Origin: Citrifermentans bremense R1
Lineage (GTDB): Bacteria > Desulfobacterota > Desulfuromonadia > Geobacterales > Geobacteraceae
NCBI RefSeq assembly: GCF_000426865.1
Contig: NZ_AUGE01000018.1
Coordinates: forward strand, 1-64,000
Direction of reading: 5' to 3'
Length of the DNA: 64,000 nucleotides
Both the position numbers and the translations under genes were made by a program. The notes below the pieces were generated by a model. That model searched no databases. It was not told the DNA's origin and saw only the letters and a list, made by a program, of their open reading frames with translations. This document shows positions 16,523-26,032 of the stretch, piece after piece (position 1 is the first letter of the stretch; every line of letters starts with the position of its first letter).

Positions 16523-17821
16523 GTGTTTGATGTGCCGCTGATGAATAAATATGGCCTGCTGGCCGCTGCCATGTCCTTGCTGCTCTGCGCTACTGCGGGA
16601 CCGGTCCGGGGCGAGGAGATTTCGCTGCAACAGGCAGTGGAGATCGCTGTCCAAAATAACGCGGAGCTGAACGCTTTCCGCAAAGAAGAGGGACTTCGCG
16701 AAGCGGCGAAGACGAAGGCGGGGCTGCTCCCCAACCCGACGCTGGAGCTCGGCCTCGAATCCGGCGCCCTGACCGGCAACAGCGGGGAGAATGCCTTTTC
16801 CGTCGGCGTATCGCAGGAGTTTCTCCTAGCGGGAAAAAGGGAGAAGAGGCTTACCCTGGCGCAAAAGGAACTGGAGGTATACCGCTGGCAACTGGCCGAT
16901 CGGGAGAGGCTGCTCCGCCTCGACGCGAAGTCGCGGTTTTATCAGGTGCTGCTGGACGTCAGGAAGCTAAAGCTGGCTGAGGGTGGGATCGAGCTGAACC
17001 GCCACCTTTATCAGGTGGCCAAGGAGCGTCTCGCCGCCGGCGACATCCCTGAACTGGAACTTAACCTGGTGCAGGTGGAGCTGGCCAGAAGCGAGGGGGA
17101 GAAAACCGCCGCCCTTGAGGCTGTTTTAGCCAGCCGTGCCGAGCTCTCCCTCATCTTGGGGGGGAGCGAGGTCGAGCCGGCGCTGCCGACCGGGTCCCTG
17201 GAAGCGGGAGGGGCGGTAAAGGAGGCGCAGGCTGACCTCTTCCGGCTCGCCTTGGAACGGCGCCCGGATCTAAAGGCGCTTAAGGCCGAGGCGGAGCGGG
17301 GGAGCGCGGAGCTTTCGCTGGCCCAGGCCGAGGGGGTCCCTAACCTCACCGCCGGCCTTGGGCTCAAGCGCGACACCACCGCCGTCGAGGTGGCGGGGCT
17401 GGAAGGGAAAGACACCTCTTATACCGTCGGGCTCACTCTCTCCATGCCGATACCTCTTTTCGACAAGAACCAGCCGGGGGTCCGCGAGGCGAGCGTCAGA
17501 CGCGACAGCGCCGGCAGCCGGCTAGCCGCAGCGGTGAAACGGGTAGAGCGCGAGGTGGCGACGGCGTACGCCAGCCTCTCCAACGCCGAAGCGCTTCTTT
17601 CCCTGTACCTCAGGAACGTCCTGCCGCAGCTCGAGGAGAACCTGAAGCTGGCCAGCGAGGCCTATCAACTGGGTGAAGTTCCTGTACTGACGGTCTTAGA
17701 GGAGCAGAAGAAGTACCTCGAGGTGAACCAGGGGTACCTGGAAGCCCTGAACCAGCGGCAGCAGGCGCTTTTTAAACTGGAAGCGGCGGCGGCAACCGAA
17801 CTTACCGGAGGTGTGCAGTGA
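16523..17821 (+). CDS. czcC: TolC-family outer-membrane efflux protein (CzcC-like)
   Basis: The 432-residue protein has a signal peptide (LLAAAMSLLLCATAGPVRGEE). Two outer-membrane efflux repeats rich in Ala/Leu/Glu helices follow, beginning ISLQQAVEIAVQNNAELNAF and LFRLALERRPDLKALKAEAE. It would form the trimeric outer-membrane duct of the tripartite pump with the two following genes. AGGAGGT at 16511-16517 supports the GTG start at 16523. Its stop overlaps the start of the adaptor gene by 4 bases, which indicates tight translational coupling. The substrate is inferred from the CzcA homologue only. Confidence 0.88.
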   Translation: MFDVPLMNKYGLLAAAMSLLLCATAGPVRGEEISLQQAVEIAVQNNAELNAFRKEEGLREAAKTKAGLLPNPTLELGLESGALTGNSGENAFSVGVSQEFLLAGKREKRLTLAQKELEVYRWQLADRERLLRLDAKSRFYQVLLDVRKLKLAEGGIELNRHLYQVAKERLAAGDIPELELNLVQVELARSEGEKTAALEAVLASRAELSLILGGSEVEPALPTGSLEAGGAVKEAQADLFRLALERRPDLKALKAEAERGSAELSLAQAEGVPNLTAGLGLKRDTTAVEVAGLEGKDTSYTVGLTLSMPIPLFDKNQPGVREASVRRDSAGSRLAAAVKRVEREVATAYASLSNAEALLSLYLRNVLPQLEENLKLASEAYQLGEVPVLTVLEEQKKYLEVNQGYLEALNQRQQALFKLEAAAATELTGGVQ

Positions 17822-19104
17822 GCAAGAAAGCGAAGATCGTTGGAATAATTTTGGCCCTCGCCCTGACGGGAGCCTTTACCTATCGTTTCGTCCAGATGGG
17901 CGCCGCAGGTTCGGAACAAGGCGAGCATGCCGGCGAGGCCGGGCATACCGAGGCAAAGCATGAGGAAGAGGGGCACGCCAAGGAGGAAAAGGGGCACGAG
18001 GGAGAGCATGCCGGAGAAGCGGGGCATGACGAACACGGAGCTGCCGGCAGCGTGACCATGAAACCCGAGATCCAGAAGCAAAATGGCGTGGTGCTGGCGG
18101 CCGCGAAGCCGCTGCGGCTGGCGGGAGTGATACGGGCGACCGGCAAAGTCGAGGTGAACGCGGACCGGATCGCGCACGTGGCGCCCCGCATCCCGGGGAA
18201 GGTAATCTCGGTGCGGGCTTCCCTTGGCGACAGCGTGTCGGCTGGGCAGTCCCTGGCGACCCTCGACAGCGTCGAGGTCGGGGAAGCGATCGGCCGCTAC
18301 CGCCAGGCGAAGACCAGGCTCACCCTGGCGCAGGGAAACATGGACCGGGTCAAAGCCCTGGTGGATAGGAAGATTGCGGCGAGAAAGGACATACTCCAGG
18401 CCGAGACCGACTACAAGACGGCGCAGACCGAGCTCGCTACCGACGAGGAGCGTCTCACCCTGTACGGGGTATCCGTCGTAGAGGTCAGGGGAGGCGCCAG
18501 GAAGCCGCTCTTGCCGGTCCGCTCCCCCATCGGCGGGATCGTCACCGAGAAACACGCCATCGTCGGCGAGCTTGCCGACCCCTCCAAGAGCCTCTACACG
18601 GTCGCGGATCTCTCCTCGGTCTGGGTGCTGGTGGACATAAACGAAAAGGACCTGGCGAAGGTCCACAAAGGGCAGGGGGCTGTGGTCACCGTCGGGGCTT
18701 TCCCCGACCTGAAGCTCAAGGGGCGCATCACCTACATCGCCGACCTGGTGGACGAGTCGACCCGCACGGTGAAGGCGAGGGTCGAAGTGGCTAACCCCGG
18801 CCGGAAGCTTAAACCCGAGATGTTCGCCACGGCGGAACTCGCCCTGGCGGCAGACGCCCCCCCGGTACTCGCGGTCCCGGAAGACGCGGTCCAGGAGCTG
18901 GACGGCAAGAAGGTGGTCTTCGTCGCCGAAGAGGGGAACCGCTTCGAGGCGCGCCAGGTGCAGTTGGGAAGAAGCGCCGCGGGGGTGGTGGAGATCGCCT
19001 CCGGCCTGAAGGAAGGGGAGAGCTACGCCGCCAAGGGGGCCTTCATCCTCAAGTCGGAAGTGAAAAAAGGGGAAGTGGTCGACGAACACGGCCATGGAAA
19101 ATGA
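17818..19104 (+). CDS. czcB: RND efflux periplasmic adaptor (CzcB-like) with His/Glu-rich N-terminus
   Basis: The 428-residue membrane-fusion protein has one N-terminal helix (residues 5-22). Residues 31-76 contain repeated H-x-x-E units (GEHAGEAGHTEAKHEEEGHA and onward), as in CzcB-type adaptors that bind metal directly. The body has the biotinyl-lipoyl fold (ISVRASLGDSVSAGQSLATL), a helical hairpin (about 160-215), and the beta-barrel region with PLLPVRSPIGGIVTEKHAIV. It links the inner pump and outer duct in the periplasm. The GTG start lies in the GTGA overlap with the upstream gene. Confidence 0.9.
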   Translation: MSKKAKIVGIILALALTGAFTYRFVQMGAAGSEQGEHAGEAGHTEAKHEEEGHAKEEKGHEGEHAGEAGHDEHGAAGSVTMKPEIQKQNGVVLAAAKPLRLAGVIRATGKVEVNADRIAHVAPRIPGKVISVRASLGDSVSAGQSLATLDSVEVGEAIGRYRQAKTRLTLAQGNMDRVKALVDRKIAARKDILQAETDYKTAQTELATDEERLTLYGVSVVEVRGGARKPLLPVRSPIGGIVTEKHAIVGELADPSKSLYTVADLSSVWVLVDINEKDLAKVHKGQGAVVTVGAFPDLKLKGRITYIADLVDESTRTVKARVEVANPGRKLKPEMFATAELALAADAPPVLAVPEDAVQELDGKKVVFVAEEGNRFEARQVQLGRSAAGVVEIASGLKEGESYAAKGAFILKSEVKKGEVVDEHGHGK

Positions 19105-19139
19105 CCTGCAGCGCTTACAGTGATTCATAGCGAGGGACC

Positions 19140-22100
19140 ATGCTAGAGAAAATAGTTTCTTATACGCTGCGGCACAGGGCGATGATCCTCTTCCTGTCGC
19201 TCTTAATTATCGCGTTCGGGCTCTACTCGTACTACCGGCTGCCCATCGACGCCTTTCCCGACGTGACCAACATCCAGGTCGAGGTGGTGAGCCACGCGGA
19301 CGGCCTATCCGCCATCGAGATCGAGAGAAACGTCACCTACCCGATAGAAATGGCCATGCGCGGCCTGCCCGATATCGAGCAGATGCGCTCGGTCACCAAG
19401 TTCGGCCTTTCCATCGTCACCATCGTCTTCAAGGACAACGTCGATATCTACTTCGCCCGGCAGCTCGTCTTCGAGCGGTTGGCGGAGGCAAGGGAGAAAG
19501 TCCCCAAGGGGGTCGAGGTCGCCATGGGGCCCATCGGCACCGCCATGGGTGAGATCTACCAGTACACCCTGGAAGGGAGGATGCCGGAGGACCCGCAGCA
19601 AAAGATCGCCTATCTCACCAACCTGCGCACCGTCCAAGAGTGGATAGTCACCCCGCAGCTGAAAAACGTGGCAGGCGTCAACGAGATCAACTCCTTCGGC
19701 GGCTATTTCAAGCAGTACCAGGTGCTGGTCTCTCCGGAAAAACTTTTGAAGCACGCGGTCACGGTGGAGGACGTCTACTCGGCCATCGGCAGCAACAACG
19801 AAAACGTCGGCGGCAACCTGCTGGAGCGGGGGACGGACCAGTACATCGTCCGCGGCGTGGGGCTCATCCGCGACACGGCCGACATCGAGAACATCGTCCT
19901 CAAGTCGCCGGGGGGGACGCCGACCTACCTGCGCGACGTGGCCCAGGTTAAGGTGGGGGAGGCGGTCCGGATGGGCGCCTCCATGAAAAACGGCAAGGAC
20001 GAATGCGTCGGGGGCATCGTCATGATGCTGCGCGGCGAGAACAGCCGCGACGTGGTGCGGCGGGTCGCGGCCAAGGTCAAGGAGATGAACGAGAACAACG
20101 TCCTTCCCGACGGGATGAAGATCGTTCCCTTCTACGACCGCAGCGACATCGTCAAGGCGAGCGTGGGGACGGTGAACAAAGCGCTCATCGAGGGGGCCAT
20201 CCTGGTCCTCATCGTGCTCTACCTGCTCCTGAACAGCTTCCGGGGGAGCCTCGTGGTCCTGATCGCCCTGCCGCTGTCGCTTCTGGCCACCTTCATCGTC
20301 ATGAAGCTTGCCGGCATCAGCGCAAACCTGATGTCGCTCGGCGGGCTCGCCATTTCCATCGGCATGATCATCGACACCACCATCATCCAGGTCGAGAACG
20401 TGCAGCGGCACCTGAGCGAGGAGGGGGGGAAGCATCCGAAGCTTGCCACCGTCTTGAAAGCGGTGATGGAGGTGCGAAAGCCCAGCATCTTCGGAGAGCT
20501 GATCATCGCGCTTACCTTCATCCCCATCATCTCCCTGGAAGGTATCGAGGGGAAGATGTTCAGCCCGCTCGCCATCACGGTCGCCATAGCGCTTTTGGCC
20601 TCCCTGTTCCTCTCCATCTTCGTGATCCCGGTGCTCTGCATCATGTTCCTGAAGCCGCAGCCGGAGAAGGAGAGCTACCTGATGCGTCAGGCGAATCAAC
20701 TTTATCTGCCGCTTCTGGACTGGGCCATAAAGAAGCGGAAGCTGGTTCTTTCCGGGGCCGGATTGCTCCTGCTGGTTTCGCTGCTCCTGGTCACGAAGCT
20801 CGGGACGGAATTCATACCCGTCATGGACGAGGGGTCCTTCGACATGGACGTGGCGCTCCTTCCCGGCGTGTCGCTCGCGAAGGCTATGGAGGTGAACCAG
20901 CGGGCCGCGGAGAAGCTGAAGCAGTTCCAGGAACTGGACACGGTGATTTCCAGGACCGGGCAGACCGGGGTGGCGCTCGACACCCGCGGCTCCGACAAGA
21001 CGGGGTATGTCGGCATCTACAAGCCCAAAAGCGAGTGGAAGCGCGACATCACCAAGGAAGAGCTCACCAACGAGATGCGCGAGTCGCTGGAGTCCATCGC
21101 CGGGATCAACTTCGGCTTCAGCCAGCCGATCCAGTGCCGCATCGACGAACTGGTGGCCGGAACCCGCGCCCAGCTGATCGTGAAGCTCTTCGGCGAGGAC
21201 ATAAACGTCCTGAGCGAGAAGTCCGCCGAGATCGCCAAGGTGCTTTCCACCGTCAGGGGGGGGACGGACCTGAACGCGGAGAAGGTCTCGGGCCAGCCCT
21301 ACCTGACCGTGGACATCGACCGGGCGAAGATCGCGCGCTTCGGGCTTAACATAAGCGACGTGCAGAAGGTGATCGAGATCGCGGTCGCCGGCAAGGCCGC
21401 GTCGCAGCTCTACGAGGAAAATCGCAGCTTCGACATCACGGTGCGGCTCCCCGAGGAGCAGAGAAACTCGCTGGACGCCATCAAGAACCTCCTGGTCACG
21501 ACCAAGACCGGCGTCAACGTCCCCCTGGAGCAGTTGGCCGAGGTGAAGATGGTGGAGGGACCGGCGCAGATCAGCCGCCAGGACGGGGTCAGGCGGATCG
21601 GCGTCGAGATGAACGTCACCGGCCGCGACATAGGGGGCTTCGTCGCCGAGGCGAAGCAGAAGATAAAGGAAAAGGTGAAGTTGCCGCCGGGATACTACCT
21701 GACCTGGGGCGGCCAGTTCGAGAACCAGCAGCGCGCCATGAACAAGCTGATGATCATCGGGCCGGTGGCAATCGCCCTGATCCTCTTGCTTTTGTACGTG
21801 ACCTTCAGGTCGATCAGGCTCGCCTTTTTGGTCATCTCCAACCTTCCCTTCGCCCTGATCGGCGGAGTTTTCGCGCTGTTTCTTTCCGGCCAGTACCTCT
21901 CCGTCCCCGCCTCGGTCGGGTTCGTGGTGCTGTTCGGCGTGGCCGTGTTGAACGGCCTGGTCTTGGTGTCGCGCATTTCCCAGCTCCGCGAGGAGGGGAT
22001 GGAACTGCAGGAGGCGATCCGGAAGGGGAGCCTGGACCGGCTGCGCCCGGTGCTGATGACCGCGGCCATCGCCATCTTCAGCCTGATACCGATGCTCCTG

Positions 22101-22244
22101 GCCGGCGGTACCGGGTCGGAGATCCAGAAACCGCTGGCGACGGTCGTGGTGGGGGGGCTCGTCACCTCGACCTTGCTGACCCTGCTCATCATCCCGTCGG
22201 TGTATAGCTGGTTCGAGAAGAGGGAAGTTCAAGAGGAAAGCTAG
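19140..22244 (+). CDS. czcA: Heavy-metal RND efflux pump (CzcA/CusA family)
   Basis: The 1034-residue inner-membrane proton/metal antiporter has 12 helices and two large periplasmic loops. The N-terminus PIDAFPDVTNIQVEVVSHAD is the family hallmark. Helix 4 reads LGGLAISIGMIIDTTIIQVE, where the Zn/Co/Cd class (HME1) normally has D-F-G-x-x-x-D-G-A and the Cu/Ag class A-I-G-A-M-V-D-A-A; this copy keeps the second Asp but matches neither cleanly. Metal specificity is therefore open. It completes the tripartite pump, 35 bases after the adaptor. Confidence 0.9.
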   Translation: MLEKIVSYTLRHRAMILFLSLLIIAFGLYSYYRLPIDAFPDVTNIQVEVVSHADGLSAIEIERNVTYPIEMAMRGLPDIEQMRSVTKFGLSIVTIVFKDNVDIYFARQLVFERLAEAREKVPKGVEVAMGPIGTAMGEIYQYTLEGRMPEDPQQKIAYLTNLRTVQEWIVTPQLKNVAGVNEINSFGGYFKQYQVLVSPEKLLKHAVTVEDVYSAIGSNNENVGGNLLERGTDQYIVRGVGLIRDTADIENIVLKSPGGTPTYLRDVAQVKVGEAVRMGASMKNGKDECVGGIVMMLRGENSRDVVRRVAAKVKEMNENNVLPDGMKIVPFYDRSDIVKASVGTVNKALIEGAILVLIVLYLLLNSFRGSLVVLIALPLSLLATFIVMKLAGISANLMSLGGLAISIGMIIDTTIIQVENVQRHLSEEGGKHPKLATVLKAVMEVRKPSIFGELIIALTFIPIISLEGIEGKMFSPLAITVAIALLASLFLSIFVIPVLCIMFLKPQPEKESYLMRQANQLYLPLLDWAIKKRKLVLSGAGLLLLVSLLLVTKLGTEFIPVMDEGSFDMDVALLPGVSLAKAMEVNQRAAEKLKQFQELDTVISRTGQTGVALDTRGSDKTGYVGIYKPKSEWKRDITKEELTNEMRESLESIAGINFGFSQPIQCRIDELVAGTRAQLIVKLFGEDINVLSEKSAEIAKVLSTVRGGTDLNAEKVSGQPYLTVDIDRAKIARFGLNISDVQKVIEIAVAGKAASQLYEENRSFDITVRLPEEQRNSLDAIKNLLVTTKTGVNVPLEQLAEVKMVEGPAQISRQDGVRRIGVEMNVTGRDIGGFVAEAKQKIKEKVKLPPGYYLTWGGQFENQQRAMNKLMIIGPVAIALILLLLYVTFRSIRLAFLVISNLPFALIGGVFALFLSGQYLSVPASVGFVVLFGVAVLNGLVLVSRISQLREEGMELQEAIRKGSLDRLRPVLMTAAIAIFSLIPMLLAGGTGSEIQKPLATVVVGGLVTSTLLTLLIIPSVYSWFEKREVQEES

Positions 22245-22256
22245 CCGCACTTGAAA

Positions 22257-22298
22257 GGGGACAGGCTACTTTTTGAAATCAAAAAGTAGCCTGTCCCC
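22257..22298. repeat. Dispersed palindrome GGGGACAGGCTACTTTTT, copy 2
   Basis: Perfect 18-base arms (22257-22274 and 22281-22298) flank a 6-base loop, 12 bases after the czcA stop. Copy 3 flanks the next gene on its other side, so the lipoprotein gene is bracketed by two near-identical hairpins. Confidence 0.9.
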
Positions 22299-22349
22299 CT
22301 TAGCTGCGGCCGGCATTGCATTGAATCATTTGTTAAAAAGGAGAGCGAC

Positions 22350-22940
22350 ATGAAAAAACTAAGGTTATTGGCGCTGGGGTCCATCTTCGCGGTTTTTGGT
22401 GGGTGCGCAGGGAGCCCGCAAGCGACGCTGAAACAGGAAATAGTAAAAAGCGGTGAAGTCTTTCGGGAAATGGGGAGGGGAGGGGGGGCTCCGGAAGGGT
22501 ATGCCGATCTCACCGTCACCGCTTCCATAAAGACCCATAAGCAGCGCCCGTCCCTGGTGCGCGACCGCCACGGCAGCGCCGATTACACGCTGCTCCTCTC
22601 CATCGACGGGCAGGTGGTGATTGTGACAGGGGAGGCCCGGCCGGAGCGAATGGAAGCGAGCCCGTTTGCCGACCCCGAAGCAGGTAAAGGAGTCCGCTAC
22701 CTCTTTAGCAAGACCCTGCGGTTGCGGGCGGGGACGCACAGGGTCGCGATTTCGCTGCCGGAGGATCAGGTTGGAGTGGTGCATGACATCACCTTTGGGA
22801 GCGGCAGCGCGAATCACTTGGTGCTGGAGCCTGTGTACGCGGCATTAGCAGGAAAGCCGCGGCCGGGGTTTACCGGGGCCACCTCCTTCAAGGAGGGGAT
22901 CTCGCGCATGCAGGTCGCGCTCAACGGGAAGGTGCTGTGA
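22350..22940 (+). CDS. Hypothetical lipoprotein
   Basis: The 196-residue protein has a lipoprotein signal LLALGSIFAVFGGC (Cys at residue 19). The mature domain is beta-rich (YADLTVTASIKTHKQRPSLV, DYTLLLSIDGQVVIVTGEAR, then TLRLRAGTHRVAISLPEDQV). The R-A-G-T-H-R-V-A-I motif resembles PEGA/Ig-like surface domains that end in a glycine-turn strand. I do not recognise the family. An AAGGAGAG ribosome site precedes it. It is enclosed between two identical-type palindromes, which raises the chance that it moved as a unit, but its base composition matches its neighbours. Confidence 0.75.
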   Translation: MKKLRLLALGSIFAVFGGCAGSPQATLKQEIVKSGEVFREMGRGGGAPEGYADLTVTASIKTHKQRPSLVRDRHGSADYTLLLSIDGQVVIVTGEARPERMEASPFADPEAGKGVRYLFSKTLRLRAGTHRVAISLPEDQVGVVHDITFGSGSANHLVLEPVYAALAGKPRPGFTGATSFKEGISRMQVALNGKVL

Positions 22941-22969
22941 AAGGGTGAAAAGGGGACAGGGCGAAAGGG

Positions 22970-23007
22970 GGACAGGCTACTTTTTGTTTTTAAAAAGTAG
23001 CCTGTCC
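22970..23007. repeat. Dispersed palindrome GGACAGGCTACTTTTT, copy 3
   Basis: Sixteen-base perfect arms (22970-22985 and 22992-23007) lie around GTTTTT. The arm sequence is the same as in copy 2. Confidence 0.9.
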
Positions 23008-23015
23008 TCTTTTGT

Positions 23016-23040
23016 GGGCAGCCTTCGGGCTGCCCTTTTT
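23016..23040 (+). terminator. Rho-independent terminator with TTCG tetraloop
   Basis: GGGCAGCC (23016-23023), TTCG, GGCTGCCC (23028-23035), then TTTTT. It ends the lipoprotein transcript. Confidence 0.9.
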
Positions 23041-23461
23041 CGTTTTCCGCTTTTAGTCTGGTCGTTTCCGTCAAGGTAAAGCTGGACACAGCAGACTAAA
23101 CTTTTTTGGTTGGTAATCAAAAGTTTAAGATTGCGAAACAGTTCAAGCTGTTGTACAGTGTCGCGCTGTCATCGCCGGCTCGCCTCATTAAACGATGTGG
23201 CTGTGCAGCCTTGATGGCATTTTGGACTGACAACTGGCATTGTCGTCTAACGTTCTATTTCCATGTTGACATTGTTTGCTAAAAAAATTTCATAATTATC
23301 AAGACTTGCTTGCTTTAAGGAGTTTATGGTATACGTCATGGGCATCTGCTGTTCTATTTGAGTAAAGTGGCAATCATTTAAGTTGATTCACTGTTTTTGG
23401 TAATACCACACCGCAACATGCATCTCTAGCCGGATTGCAATCTCAGTCGAAGGAAGTCGAC
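23041..23461 (+). promoter_or_regulatory. Long upstream region of livHMGF
   Basis: These 420 bases hold no gene. A 9-base dyad TAAACTTTT...AAAAGTTTA (23097-23105/23119-23127) could be an operator. TTGACA at 23266-23271 with CATAAT at 23291-23296 (19-base spacing) is a weak promoter candidate, giving a leader of about 160 bases. I see no known riboswitch in that leader. Confidence 0.4.
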
Positions 23462-24337
23462 ATGTTCCTACAACAGCTAGTCAACGGCGTTGCCCTTGGA
23501 AGCGTATATGCGCTGATCGCACTGGGTTACACCATGGTCTATGGCATCATCACCCTGATCAACTTCGCCCACGGCGAGATTTTCATGGTGGGGGCCTTCA
23601 TCGGACTGCTTCTGGTCTCCTTTTTCAAGGTCAACGTCTTCGTCGCCATTATCGGCGCCATGATCTTCTGCATGATCATGGGGGTGCTGATCGAGCTGAT
23701 CGCCTACCGGCCGCTTAGGAAGTCCTCCAGGCTTTCCGCGCTCATCTCCGCGATCGGCGTCTCCATCTTCCTCTCCTCGCTGGCATTGATGGTCTTCGGG
23801 GCCGACGCCAAAGGGTTCCCCGACGGCGCCTTCCCGGTGCACCAGATCCAGGTCGGCAGCGCCGACATCTCCACCTTGCAGCTCCTGATCATCGGCGTCT
23901 CGGCGCTCCTCATGATGGCTCTTGAGTTCATCGTCCAAAAGACCAAGATCGGCAAGGCGATGCGCGCCACCTCCGAGGACTACAACACCTCGGCCCTCAT
24001 GGGGATCAACGTGAACCGCATCATCTCCTTCACTTTCGCCCTCGGCTCCGCGCTCGCCGCGGCGGGCGGGGTGCTGGTCGGGGTCCTCTTCAACGCCGTC
24101 TCCTTCAACATGGGTCTCATGGCCGGCCTCAAGGCCTTCGCCGCCGCAGTCCTCGGTGGGATCGGCTCGATTCCCGGCGCCATGCTGGGGGGGCTCCTTT
24201 TGGGCGTCTCCGAGGTCTTTGGTGTCGCCATCGGGTACTCGTCCTACCGTGACGCGATCGCCTTTACCATTCTCGTGCTCGTTCTCCTTGTAAAGCCGAC
24301 AGGCCTTTTGGGACAAAAAATTACAAAGAAGGTGTAG
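23462..24337 (+). CDS. livH: Branched-chain amino-acid ABC transporter permease LivH
   Basis: The 291-residue inner-membrane permease begins MFLQQLVNGVALGSVYALIA and continues LGYTMVYGIITLINFAHGEI, the LivH signature. It ends with LVKPTGLLGQKITKKV. GAAGGAAG before ATG 23462 supports that start over the in-frame ATG at 23435. It pairs with LivM to form the channel. It leads a five-gene run (livH, livM, livG, livF and a DMT transporter) with very short or overlapping junctions, while the binding protein gene is elsewhere (9164). Confidence 0.92.
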   Translation: MFLQQLVNGVALGSVYALIALGYTMVYGIITLINFAHGEIFMVGAFIGLLLVSFFKVNVFVAIIGAMIFCMIMGVLIELIAYRPLRKSSRLSALISAIGVSIFLSSLALMVFGADAKGFPDGAFPVHQIQVGSADISTLQLLIIGVSALLMMALEFIVQKTKIGKAMRATSEDYNTSALMGINVNRIISFTFALGSALAAAGGVLVGVLFNAVSFNMGLMAGLKAFAAAVLGGIGSIPGAMLGGLLLGVSEVFGVAIGYSSYRDAIAFTILVLVLLVKPTGLLGQKITKKV

Positions 24338-24342
24338 ATTCG

Positions 24343-25236
24343 ATGGCAGATTTCCTTAATAGCTTGGTCGGCGCCGTCGACCCGTACATGATGCAGATCC
24401 TGGTCAACATCGGCATTGCTATCGTGCTGGCGCTGGGGCTCAACGTGATCGTCGGTCTCACCGGACAGCTGTCGCTGGGGCACGCTGCCTTCATGAGCAT
24501 AGGCGCCTTCACCAGCGCCATGGTCACCATCAAGACCGGGCTCCCTTTCAGTTTGAACCTCCTGGTTACCGGCGTGGTCACCGGCATTGTCGCTGCCGCC
24601 ATCGGCTTCCCGATCCTGAGGCTGACCGGCGACTATCTCGCCATCTGCACCCTGGGCTTCGCCGAGATCGTCAAGGTGTTCTTCCTGAACTTCGAGCCGA
24701 CCAACAAGGCGCTCGGCCTAACCGTCCCCCCGGCTAAGACCATGATCCCCATGCCTATCTACGTCTGGGTGGTGGCGATCCTTTCCATCGTGCTGGTCAC
24801 CTTCGTGCAGTCCTCCCGGTTCGGTCGGGCGCTGAAGGCGATCCGCGAGGACGAAATCGCAGCCGAGGCGATGGGAATCAACACCGCACGCTACAAGATC
24901 CAGGCCTTTGCGCTCGGCTCCTTCATGGCCGGGGTCGGCGGCGGCCTTTACGCCCACTTCCTGAGCTACATCAACCCCTCGGACTTCGGCTTCCTCAAAT
25001 CGGTCGATATCCTCGCCATGGTGGTATTGGGCGGCCTGGGGAGCGTTCCGGGCACGGTGATCGGCTCGTCCCTGCTTGCCTCGGCGCCCGAGTTCCTGCG
25101 CTTCATGTCCCAGTACCGCATGCTGGTCTACGGCGCGCTGCTGGTTTTCTTGATGGTGTTCCGCCCCAACGGGCTTCTGGGCGGCGTCAACTTCACGGAA
25201 CTGCTGCTTCGGGCCATCGGCAAGAAACGTAAATAA
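24343..25236 (+). CDS. livM: Branched-chain amino-acid ABC transporter permease LivM
   Basis: The 297-residue membrane protein has about eight helices. VNIGIAIVLALGLNVIVGLT, then GQLSLGHAAFMSIGAFTSAM, is the LivM opening. The ATPase-contact loop reads SRFGRALKAIREDEIAAEAM and GINTARYKIQAFALGSFMAG. The gene starts 6 bases after the livH stop. The product heterodimerises with LivH. Confidence 0.92.
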   Translation: MADFLNSLVGAVDPYMMQILVNIGIAIVLALGLNVIVGLTGQLSLGHAAFMSIGAFTSAMVTIKTGLPFSLNLLVTGVVTGIVAAAIGFPILRLTGDYLAICTLGFAEIVKVFFLNFEPTNKALGLTVPPAKTMIPMPIYVWVVAILSIVLVTFVQSSRFGRALKAIREDEIAAEAMGINTARYKIQAFALGSFMAGVGGGLYAHFLSYINPSDFGFLKSVDILAMVVLGGLGSVPGTVIGSSLLASAPEFLRFMSQYRMLVYGALLVFLMVFRPNGLLGGVNFTELLLRAIGKKRK

Positions 25237-25258
25237 TTTCACTCTAGCGAGAAAAAGC

Positions 25259-26032
25259 ATGTCGATACTTAAACTCGAAGACGTCACCATCCGCTTCGGC
25301 GGCCTGGTCGCGGTGGACAAGGTAAACCTCACGGTAGAGAAGGGGAGCATCATGGCCCTCATCGGCCCCAACGGCGCCGGCAAGAGCACCATGTTCAACC
25401 TCATCACCGGGATCTATACTCCGACCGAGGGGCGGATCTCTTTCATGGAGGAGAGCATCTCCGGGAAGACCCCGTTCCACATCGCCGCCGCGGGGATCGG
25501 CCGCACCTTCCAGAACATCAGGCTCTTCACCCAGTTGACCGTCCTGGAGAACGTCCTGATCGGCGCCCACACCAGGGGGAAATGGGACCTGACCGGGGCC
25601 GTGCTGAAGTTCCTCCCCTTTGTGCGCCGCGAGGAGTCCGAGCTCAAGGAGCTGGCCATGGCCTGCCTGAAACAGGTCGACCTCTGCCACAAGGCGGAAG
25701 AGCTGGCGGGGAACCTTCCCTACGGCGAACAGCGCCGCCTCGAGATCGCCCGCGCACTTGCCATCAAGCCGCAGATCATCCTCCTGGACGAGCCTGCAGC
25801 GGGGATGAACCCGCAGGAAAAACAGGTCCTGGCGGAGATGGTGAAAGCGATCAGCAAGACCGGCGTGACCGTGTTCCTGGTCGAGCATGACATGAAGTTC
25901 GTCATGGGGATTTCTCACCGCATCGCCGTCCTCGACTACGGGGTGAAGATCGCCGAGGGGACTCCGGAAGAGATCCGGACCAATCCCAAGGTGATCGAGG
26001 CGTACCTCGGCAAAGGAGCAGCGCATGCTTAA
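25259..26032 (+). CDS. livG: Branched-chain amino-acid ABC transporter ATPase LivG
   Basis: The 257-residue ATPase has Walker A GPNGAGKST, signature NLPYGEQRRLEIARALA (the variant L-P-Y-G-E-Q seen in LivG instead of LSGGQ), Walker B IILLDEPAAGMNP, and H-loop LVEHDMKFVMGISHRIAVLD. The LivG-specific C-terminus IAEGTPEEIRTNPKVIEAYL is present. It overlaps livF by 8 bases. Confidence 0.93.
   Translation: MSILKLEDVTIRFGGLVAVDKVNLTVEKGSIMALIGPNGAGKSTMFNLITGIYTPTEGRISFMEESISGKTPFHIAAAGIGRTFQNIRLFTQLTVLENVLIGAHTRGKWDLTGAVLKFLPFVRREESELKELAMACLKQVDLCHKAEELAGNLPYGEQRRLEIARALAIKPQIILLDEPAAGMNPQEKQVLAEMVKAISKTGVTVFLVEHDMKFVMGISHRIAVLDYGVKIAEGTPEEIRTNPKVIEAYLGKGAAHA

Noticed and set aside
16288-16530. 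Plus-strand frame of 80 codons between the Cys/His protein and czcC
   Set aside because: No ribosome site, overlaps the czcC start and its site, and the text is low-complexity Ala/Arg; likely chance.
19305-22250. A 981-codon open frame antisense to the RND pump
   Set aside because: It is the complement of a strongly coding GC-rich gene. Its translation is Asp/His/Leu-rich with no family motifs and no ribosome site.
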